Source of the DNA: Plasmodiophora brassicae
Lineage: Eukaryota > Endomyxa > Phytomyxea > Plasmodiophorida > Plasmodiophoridae
DNA length: 64,000 bases
Assembly (NCBI GenBank): GCA_039704465.1
Contig: JASFAU010000007.1
Location: 744,001 to 808,000 of the forward strand
Direction: 5' to 3'
Shown here: positions 55,697-64,000 of the stretch, piece after piece
How the letters are laid out: each line of letters starts with the position of its first letter
How positions within the stretch are numbered: position 1 is the stretch's first letter
The notes under the pieces: generated by a model
Database searches by the model: none
What the model saw: the letters and a program-made list of their open reading frames with translations, nothing else
What the model was told of the DNA's origin: nothing
Position numbers and translations under genes: made by a program

Positions 55697-56255
55697 TTAC
55701 TTCAGGGGCTTAGGGCCATCATGAGGAGAGGCGAGGACGACTTTGGCGGACGCGTCCAGCCGGGTAACTTTCCCAAGCACAGGGGACCGGCATCGGCCAT
55801 CACTTTGCTGGTCGATGGGGTGGTCGTGGTGGTGGGCGTCTTTCTCCGCGTTAAGGTATACGGCCCAGCGTGATATCTCGCGATCCGAGCGAGGATTGAC
55901 CACCCACTAGACAGCGTTGATGAGGACGCAGACAGCAACACAGTGCGAATGCATCGTCACCCAGTGTTTCACGTCGTCCTCGTCCGTACAGGGGTCATGC
56001 CTCACATCAGCGCTGGCCGCCGCCCCATTCATCTCCTGAACGACTGTACCATACGCGTCAGGCGGATTCTGGCTCGTCGGAATACGGTCAGGCGGGCGCA
56101 CCTGGACGAAGATGGCTGGCCGACGCGGACCGGGCGTAGACCTTGCGGATCGATTGGCGGCTGCTGCAGACGCCGCACGCGAATCGGTTGTCCAGGCGCG
56201 TCTGACGTGTCTGGAACAGGGCGCACTCGGCGCAGCGCACGACGACGAACTCCAT
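55697..56255 (-). CDS. MRNIP-like zinc-ribbon protein
   Basis: Exons 56255-56102, 56043-55961 and 55906-55697 join in phase to 148 residues. The N-terminus has a zinc ribbon, VRCAECALFQTRQTRLDN then FACGVCSSRQSIRKVYARS, followed by HLRPVVQEMN. This is the RCxxC-x-FQxxQ...CxxCxxxQS...Y..S...R..VQ.LN pattern of MRN complex-interacting protein (C5orf45), which helps MRE11-RAD50-NBS1 handle DNA breaks in animals. A later SRWAVYLNAEKD matches the conserved SRW segment. The rest is polar. The gene is shorter than the human protein. Confidence 0.78.
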
Positions 56256-56930
56256 GGTTGAACGGCGGGGCGACGACGACGTCCGCTGCCGGGACGGACC
56301 TGCCCGGCCTCGCTCCCCGCTTCCTCGGTCAAGCGTGACGCGGATTCGCACAGCCGCTCCCTGGGCTAGACCGGCGCGGGTCGCTCGCAGACCATTTGGG
56401 GCGCAAGACGCTCCGGAAGGACCAGACCGCTGGGTGGCCGCCGTTCAGGGGCGTTTTCCTTGGCCCCGTGCCGCGCCGCACCGGCACGTTCATACAAATT
56501 GGCTGGTCATAGCCAATAGCCCCCCACCGAATTCGGAACGATTCTATAACCCCTCGTCGTATTTTATTCAGCGCGCGCGCGAGGGAGAACGCTACGGCGA
56601 CAACGTGGGCCACGTAGATGACCCGTGGGCTCCTTGTCGCCCTGGACCCGGCTGGAGATCGTCTTAGGGCCAGAAATCGATCTGATTTGTGCCGTTCCGC
56701 TCGAGTGACTCGGGGCGGTAGTAGTTGTGCCGACCCAGGGGCGGCGACTGCCCCAGTTTATGTGTCGTCCCGTCCACCCGGGGATCCGGGTCCGCCGGTC
56801 GCACCGTGGAAAGCGCGCGCCATACTGAATCCGCTGCTGTTGGGTGGCGATGGCGACGACCCGATTCGACGACGTACGTTGGTGATGGGGATGCGGTCAC
56901 GTGCTAGCTGCCGCTGATGGGCTGCCGCAG
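56256..56930. other. spacer between MRNIP-like and polymerase delta genes
   Basis: The 675 bp separate two divergent genes and must contain both promoters and the missing first exon or exons of polymerase delta. A minus-strand frame ending TNQIDFWP near 56664 reads like protein but has no link I could support. Confidence 0.4.
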
Positions 56931-59900
56931 ATCAACCATGTCGACAGGACACGTCTCTTCGCGCAATGGGCTCGACCGACACCGTCTGCGGGCACCCTCG
57001 ACTTCGCCCGAAACGACATGGGTACCTCTTGCCCATATTGCACGATGATGGCCCAGTGTGAAAACCGACGACCGCGATAGATTTCCAAGTGATCGACACG
57101 ACGACGGCTGCAGGGCTGGTTCCTGGTTGGCTGCAGAAACCTGGCCGGCAACAGTCGGGGCCTATCGTCCGTCTGTTTGGCGTCACGAAAGACGGGCATT
57201 CTGTTCTTGTCAACTGTCATGGGTTCCATCCGTATTTGTTCGTCAAAGCATGGGACGGATATTCTCCCGCGGATGCAGGCGCGTTTGCTCAAGCCATCAA
57301 CGTCAGCGATAATTGCTCCGCAATGGACGGTGACCGTCATCTGACTAGTCACCTACAGAGGTCGATTGGCTCGTCCAATGGCTGCGTCCTGTCTGTGGAA
57401 TCAGTGGACAAGCAGTCGATCTGGGGATATTCGTCACGTGAAGAAGCGGTTATTTGATGTGATGGCCACACGTCTGCTATTTGCTAACGGTTTCGTGTCC
57501 TGCAGACTCATTACTTGCGCCTGAACCTCAGCTCGCAATCTGTCGTCACATCAGTGCGGCGTGTGCTCGAAGAGGGTTTGCGCTACCAAGAACGGTCGCT
57601 CAGCTTTGTCACTTACGAGTCGAAGATTCTGTTTGAGCTGAGGTAGTGGCATACGGCGGGCGGTTTCTGCTTCCCTGTAACGGTTTGGTGCAGGTTCATG
57701 ATCGACACTGAAATTGTGGGAGGCGGATGGGTGCGACTACCAATGGGCACATACCGACATGTGAAAGTACGCCCGGTATCCAGAGCTGTTATAGTACCGG
57801 CACCTGACTGCACAACTGCCTTCAGGATAGCATATCGACGTGCCAAATGGAGGTGGACACGTACTTCGACACAATTTCTGCAATGGCAATTGACGACCCG
57901 GAATGGCTCGGGTTGGCGCCACTCCGCATACTCTCGTTCGATATAGAATGTGCCGGACGCAAAGACGTTAGTATGCTGCATAGCGTGGCGCTATTCGCCG
58001 ACTTATTATTCTTCGCACCAGACGTTCCCGGATCCTGAGTTGGACCCCGTGATTCAGATTGCGTCGACAATGAAGGTCCCCGTGATTCGCGTTGTTGTGC
58101 CTGACATTCTTAATTATTGTATTCCCTCAGGTCCAAGGCAGTGACAAACCTCTGATCAACACGGTCTTTACGCTCGGTAGCTGCTCTGCCATCGCAGGAG
58201 CCGACGTCGTAGAGTTCACGTCTGAGAACGAGTTGCTTGGTGCTTGGCAGGTCGTATCACCTCTAAGAATGTTTTCGAAACTGCATGCTGATGTATTGTC
58301 TGCTCAGGAATTTATACAGGCAACCGACCCCGATATCCTTGTTGGGTTAGTCACGCATGCCGTTTCGCTTGCCGAGCGCTCAGGTCCGTGTATTCCACAG
58401 CTACAACATTATTAACTTCGATCTTCCATACTTGTTGAACCGGGCAAGGACCCTGAAGTGTCCGAAATTCGCGTTTCTCTCCCGGACACGGAACACTCCC
58501 ACTCGGATCAAGGAATCGACGTTCTCTTCAAAAGCATTTGGTACTCACGAGTCCAAAGATATGAACATTGACGGGCGTATCCAGTGAGTCTCCTTTGAAG
58601 TTGCGATATCCTATTGGCAGTCTGCTAATCGTGTTACTGTACAGGTTTGACGTGTTCCAGATTGTGCAACGCGAATATAAACTTAGCAGCTATTCGCTGA
58701 ACGCCGTTTCAGCTCACTTCTTGCGACAACAAAAAGAGGACGTTCACCATTCTATTATTACAGATCTCTTCAACGGTAACGTGGCTGTCCTGCGTTTGCT
58801 CCCTTTGTCTCTAACCTTAATCGTGTCGAAATAGGTACAAGTGAGACGCGTCGCCGACTTGCAGTATACTGCCTCAAAGATGCTTTGTTGCCTCTCAAGC
58901 TATGCGATTCTTTGCTGCTGCTTATTAACCACATCGAGATGGCGCGTGTGACAGGGGTCCCCATATCCTTCTTGCTCACCCGTGGTCAGCAAATTAAGGT
59001 CGTCTCTCAATTGTACCGTCAAGCGAAGAAGCACGGGTACGTCATTCCTAATCGTCCCCGTGTCGAAGGAGACGTCACCTACGAAGGGGCGACTGTGCTG
59101 GAGGTCTGGTTGCACCGTTGATACTGAACATCGTAGTCGTGATGACTCCTTTGTTACAGCCTCGCAAGGGATTTTATACGCTTCCCATTGCTACACTTGA
59201 CTTTAGCTCCCTGTATCCTTCGATTATGATTGCCCATAATTTCTGCTACTCAACGTTGGTCCCGCCATCCCAAGTACAGGGCCTGGCGGAGGGCGACTAT
59301 GTCAGGTCCCCAACCGGTGACGTTTTTGTCAAACGATCTGGTATGCTCGTGACATTCCGACGTTGACTTCTCCCATGACATAATCGTATGTAGTCAAAGA
59401 GGGTCTCCTACCCCGGATTCTCAAAGACCTGATATCCGCACGTAGCCGCGCCAAGAAGGACATGGCAAGTGCGACCGATTCTTTTCTGAAGCAGGTAGTT
59501 CTCTCTTACCGATACAGGTTCGTCATTGCTGAAGTCGTGAACGTTCAGGTTCTCAACGGGCGTCAGCTGGCCCTTAAAATCAGTGCGAACAGTGTATATG
59601 GGTTTACTGGGGCTACTGTTGGCTCTCTGCCATGTTTGGAAATCTCGTCCTCGGTTACTGCATTTGGACGACAGATGATAGAAGAATCGAAAGTATTTCG
59701 TCTCCGTTGCTCGTCTCTGTCTTCCGGATCAAGCTAATTCCTGCTCTATAGACCATTGTTGAAAGGGAATTCACCGTTGAGAAGGGCTTCCGACACAATG
59801 CCGAAGTTATATATGGCGATACTGATTCGGGTGACGTATTAGCGTGTCTGGTTCCTGCTCCTTCTGATGAGCCTACCTCCCAGTGTTCGTTCAGTTTGGT

Positions 59901-61283
59901 GTTGAAACAGTCGAAGAAGCCATGGAACTTGGCAAGAAAGCGGCAGACCTTGTTACAAAGGAGTTTGAAAAGCCGATATCCCTCGAGTTCGAGAAGGTTT
60001 GCTTTAAGTAATCAGAATGCTATTTGTAGAAAATGACCGACATGTCTAGGTGTACAAGCCGCTCCTCCTCATGAACAAGAAGCGATACGCAGGATTGCAC
60101 TGGACAAATCCTGTTAAATGGAGCAAGATGGACGTCAAGGGCCTTGAAACAGTCCGTCGTGATAATTGCCCGATGGTGCAGACCGTCCTTTCTACCTGTC
60201 TGAACAAGATCCTTGTCGATAGTGACGTCCAAGGTCCCTTCGATGATTCGTTTCGTTTCGCTGCTGCCATAGTAACATCTGTATTCAGGTGCGCTGGACT
60301 ATGCCAAGCAGACAATCGGGGATCTGCTGACTAACAACATCGACATGAGCCAATTGGTAACCCGTTTTACACGGATTCGGGTTGCTTTTCTGATTCCTGG
60401 CAGGTTCTGACGAAGCAACTCGGTAAGGATCCCATGAAAGAAGGCCAGTATACAGGCAAGCAGGTAGGCTCGTTACGCATTGCACGTGTCCATGTCCATT
60501 CTGACCAAAGAGCAGGCCCACGTGGAGTTGGCTCGTCGCATGCATAATCGCGATCCGTCGTCGGCACCTCAAGTTGGCGATCGAGTTGCTTACGTCATTA
60601 TCAAGGGCGCCAAGAGTGCGTCCGTTTGTCATCTATCAGGCCGCCGTCAATGAACTCTATGCACAGATGCTAAAGCCCATGAGAAGGCTGAAGATCCGAT
60701 TTGGGTCCTTGAGCACGGCATTCCAATCGACGCTCAGCACTACCTCGATCATCAGTTGAAACTCCCGCTTGGCCGTCTATTCGAGCCCATTGTCGGTAGT
60801 GTCGATAAGCTTCTGACGGGAGACCACATGCGGTCAGTGAAGATCTCCACACCGTCGAAGGTTCTAGGGGGCATGATGAAGTTCACCGTCGTTCGCGAGA
60901 CCTGCATGGGGTGTAAAACGCCGCTATCGAACAACGGTCGCCAATATCTCAAATGTCGCATCGTGCATCAGACCTGATCCGAGTGTGCTGTAGAGCGTGC
61001 TGTCTGCCAACATTGTGCACCACGGCTGCCCGCCCTGATTGATCAGCACGTCCAGAACCATCGCGAGGCTGAGGCCCTGTTTGCCCGACTGTGGACGCAG
61101 TGCCAGCGCTGCCAAGGTTCCCTTCATCAAGATGTATGCGTTCTGGTTCATATATAATGTACTCGCTCTGACACATTACAGGTGCTGTGCTCATCACGTG
61201 ACTGTCCGATATTCTACCGGCGAAAGAAAGCACAAAAGGATCTCATGGACACTCGCGCTACACTCGAGCGTTTCAACTTCTGA
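56931..61283 (+). CDS. POLD1: DNA polymerase delta catalytic subunit
   Basis: The lagging-strand replicative polymerase. A splice restores [20 protein letters not shown], the N-terminal entry, then [20 protein letters not shown]. Exonuclease motifs are [12 protein letters not shown] (Exo I, D and E present), the Exo II area [15 protein letters not shown] and Exo [15 protein letters not shown]. Polymerase motifs are [19 protein letters not shown] (A), [12 protein letters not shown] (B) and, across a splice, YGDTDSVFVQFG (C), then [11 protein letters not shown]. The C-terminal Cys clusters include [11 protein letters not shown] and [17 protein letters not shown] then [14 protein letters not shown], ending at 61283. 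About 20 short introns occur. The first coding exon and ATG upstream of 56931 were not found; an in-frame stop shows another exon is needed. Confidence 0.95.
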
Positions 61284-61501
61284 TGCCATCGCATGTATAC
61301 ATTAACGACGTTTGTTTAACTCTCAGCGTGCTCTGTAGATTGCCCTTCCAGGTACTGTCTGTGCCGCTTTTGAGGGGAGGGGGGTTCAAAGAGCACCTGG
61401 CACTGTATGCTTGGGCTTCATGTCACCTTGACCCATGTCCCGAGTCACACCCTGAACGTACACGACTGCCCGGGGGCGCCATCCCCTCGAGCGGGTCGCC
61501 C

Positions 61502-64000
61502 ATGGAAGTGTCCGAGGAGAACAATGACTCGGTCATGTCATGGGTGGAAAGCACCTTGAAGCAGACCCGAGCTGGGATTGTCGGTGTCCTTCTGGCACTG
61601 AACGACCTGCCGGGTTCGTCCACGTACCCGGCACTAGCAAACGTCGTCATTGAGACCGTACAGCTGGTCAGCGTACTGTTTGCCGTCGGCAATGTCCCCC
61701 AGCAGGTCATCCCATGGAGTCAGCTTCAATCTGCGCCCATTGCCACGTTTACCGGCTACTTCGGCGAACCTCTCGTTGGTTATCTCGGCCTCGGCGACGT
61801 TGCGTCCGTTATCGCCGTTGCCATTGTCGGCAGCATCGCTCGTAGGCATACGTATCGTCCTACCTTCACAACCTCAATGTGCGCTAACTCCATTATAGTC
61901 GGTTTCATCATCCTGGCTGTGCTGATCCTGCGTGCCAAACGTGTCGCTGTCATGGTGAAAGCCTACGCCATGCTGGTCCACCTGACGGCTGGAGCATTGT
62001 TCATACCTCTTTTCCGGGCTCTGATCAGCGAGATCATCACTGGCGCGAATGTGCTCATGCAGGCGCTAAGCGTCATCTGTGTGCTCGTCCTGGTCGCCGT
62101 CGCCATCACCATCGTGGGTAGCGTCTTCGACATGAACCCGCTATCGACCCAGATCAATTCGCGATCTCACGGCCGCATCGACCTTCTCTACCTGCTCGGG
62201 AAGGTCTTACCGTGGCATGCCCCATCAGCCACCTGAATCGCTAAATGCTCGACTGTTAGATCATCATCATTGTTCTCGCCTGTACGACAACGTCCGGCGT
62301 GCTGCTGTCGATTGCAACGACAGCGATCACCACAGCCTGCGCGTACCTGTACACGATGTTCGTCCCGTACTACAACGCCAAGATGATGCACTATCGAGCG
62401 GCGCTGGCTTGGATCATGGCCTGGTGCGGGTTGAGCGCCCTGGTCGCCTGTATCTACAACGACGCCAGCAACGGCGGCGCCGTCTTCATGTTCATTGGCG
62501 GGATCCCGATTATCGCCCTGGCCTCGTACCTGGTCGTCTCCGGGCGCCTCACCCACCTTCGAACGGCCCCTCTGCAGGCGCTGAAGAACCCCTGGGAATT
62601 CGGGGTCCGGTTTCGGTTGATCCTCAAAGAGAATTCTCGTGACGGCCAACGGGACGCCAAGGGGGTGTCTGAGACGCTGGGGACCGCCATTACAGCGTCG
62701 TCGTCGCCCAAGAGCGTTGTCGTTGACTTTGACAACAACGAGGACGTCAACGCAGTGGACATGCAGACGGACGTGGTCGCCTATCGGGTCTGCAAGCACG
62801 TCCTGAAGGTCGGCTTGTCGCGGCACGCCGACTCGTCCTACCTGGCCCTGCTGCAGGCGCAGTTCTACGTCGACATCATCTCGATCAGCTTCGTCGCCTA
62901 CATGTGCATCGACAAGGCGCTGCAGATGGACCCGAAGCTGGACCAGCTGTTCATCATCGCCCGGCTACAGCGGACGATCGCCAGTCGAATCCTCGAGGCC
63001 GAGGCCAACCGCGACGTCGTCAAGTTCAACATGCGACGCGACCTGCTCGACCTGGCCCAACGGAGCGACCTACGCGTCGTCCAGTCGATGGTCCAGTTCT
63101 GGCGCGAGGTCCTCAGCCGGACGCCCGACGATGACGCCATGCGCACCCTGTCGCTGGACATTCGCAGCTATACGAAGGCGGCCCTGCACAGCTACATGAA
63201 GGGGATCCGCATCAACGATGAATCGGTGACCGCGTTGCAGAGCTACAGCGGGTTCCTCCTGACGGTCATGAGCGACACCCGCAACGGCGAGCGCATGCTC
63301 GAGAAGGCCAACGAAATGCAGGAGGCCAAATCGGGCAACACGAAGCAGTCGTTCGTCTTCCGGGACCTGCTCTTCGACGACAAAGGTACGACGAGCAACG
63401 TCGCCGTTCATGCGGGTGGGATGCCTGCCGCGTTCTAACGTCGCCGCTCTCTCTCTCAGCGGCCGTCATCATCATCAGCGGGGCGCTGAAGAACCTGGCG
63501 GAGGTGATCGACTGTAACCAGCGGGCGTGCCAGATCCTGGGGTACTCGAAGGCGACGATCATCGGGAAGAACATCAACGTGTTCATGCCGGAGCCGTTCG
63601 CGTCGGAGCACGACGCGATCATGCTGACGAACCTGCAGAACGGTCGCAGCTCCGTGTTCGGCCAGCGCCGCGTCATCGTCTTCCTGACGCGCTCCGGCTA
63701 CGTCGTCGACTGCGGCGTCTTCATCAAACAGTTCGTCAAGGACCAGACGTCGCTGAGCTTCATCGGCGTGTTCGAGACGATCGCGACCGACTCGCTGCTG
63801 CTCGTCATGGACCACCTGGGCGCCGTCACCGCCATCTCGCAGACGGCCGCCTTCCAGCTCGGCGTCAGCCGCGACCGGGTCAACGGGCGCGACGTGCGCG
63901 TCACCGATGTGTTCCCGTCGTACCAGGATTACAAGGACGCCTACATGCGGGGAAGCGCCCTGAACGAGAACTTCCAGTTCGTCTGCGAGCACGAGTGCAA
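61502..64000 (+). CDS. TmcB-like multi-pass membrane protein with PAS domain, 3' end beyond window
   Basis: Exons 61502-62203, 62260-63385 and 63460 onward join in phase. The N-terminal half has about ten hydrophobic helices (for example VASVIAVAIVGSIARR, IIVGFIILAVLILRAK, VICVLVLVAVAITIVGSVF, IIIIVLACTTTSGVLLSIA). A helical repeat region follows (DDVVAYRVCKHVLK-like text, HADSSYLALLQAQFYVDII, RLQRTIASRILEAEA), as in TmcB/TmcC TPR-type proteins abundant in chytrids and ciliates. The last exon opens a PAS domain: IIISGALKNLAEVIDCN, ILGYSKATIIGKNINVFMP and GYVVDCGVFIKQFV. It is probably a membrane sensor that may pass signals to a cyclase or kinase domain outside the window. Confidence 0.8.

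Noticed and set aside
56664..56900. Minus-strand frame ending GTNQIDFWP
   Set aside because: It reads somewhat like protein, but I found no start, no partner exon and no family. It may be part of an unseen gene or chance.
1..64000. Prokaryotic operon, prophage, integron or defence island
   Set aside because: Genes are intron-split and belong to eukaryotic nuclear families; no bacterial-type features were seen.

Overview
The window reads as nuclear DNA of a flagellated (zoosporic), early-diverging fungus or a close relative. This is an inference from gene content. Nearly every gene is split by short GT-AG introns of about 50-70 nt. A nuclear tRNA carries an intron. The flagellar-type protein with ASH (ASPM/SPD-2/Hydin) domains implies a motile cilium. 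DDRGK1, CDIN1 and MRNIP homologues, a PAS/TmcB-like membrane protein, a 7TM-RGS receptor and a chitin-module-like secreted protein fit a chytrid-like lineage better than a yeast or mould. No prokaryotic operon structure, CRISPR array or phage is visible. Gene models were built by hand: reading frames were joined at GT-AG sites where the joined protein matches a remembered family pattern.

Layout. 0.7-5.5 kb: a multi-pass membrane protein, a small secreted protein with two cysteine-rich modules, a BT1-family transporter (-) and a PHD-finger protein (-). 5.9-11.4 kb: CTR9 of the PAF1 complex, followed 64 bp after its stop by a decayed PIF/Harbinger transposon with terminal inverted repeats and a TAA target duplication. 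12-14.1 kb: a PGAP1/Bst1-like GPI inositol deacylase. 14.4-24.9 kb: one giant gene for a roughly 3,385-residue ASH-domain protein. 25.2-29.2 kb: a fungal alpha/beta hydrolase, a repeat-rich spacer with a foldback and a minisatellite, and an ACSF3-like acyl-CoA synthetase. 29.3-33.6 kb: CDIN1 (-) head-to-head with DDRGK1, two tRNA genes, and a TMEM19 homologue. 33.8-41 kb: RFC1, HUS1, and an unrecognised gene with a decayed tandem copy. 41-49.5 kb: DIS3/RRP44 (-) head-to-head with a kinesin-14, ribosomal protein S13, and a USP12/46-type deubiquitinase (-). 49.9-56.3 kb: a 7TM-RGS protein, a tyrosinase-like pseudoenzyme with a long Pro/Gln repeat, and an MRNIP-like protein (-). 56.9-64 kb: the catalytic subunit of DNA polymerase delta, then a TmcB-like membrane protein with a PAS domain that runs off the window.

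Functional themes. Several neighbours serve genome maintenance: RFC1 (clamp loader), HUS1 (9-1-1 clamp), POLD1 (polymerase delta), MRNIP-like and CDIN1 (nuclease fold). Others serve RNA and chromatin: CTR9, DIS3 and the PHD protein. Co-location is probably coincidental rather than an operon, but two head-to-head pairs with short shared promoters (DIS3/kinesin-14, 86 bp; CDIN1/DDRGK1, 248 bp) could be co-regulated. The most unusual items are the two-module secreted protein with introns at the same Cys codon in both modules, the copper-ligand-free tyrosinase-like protein, the giant ASH protein with a helical N-terminus, the 165-bp foldback, and the fresh-looking Harbinger footprint.
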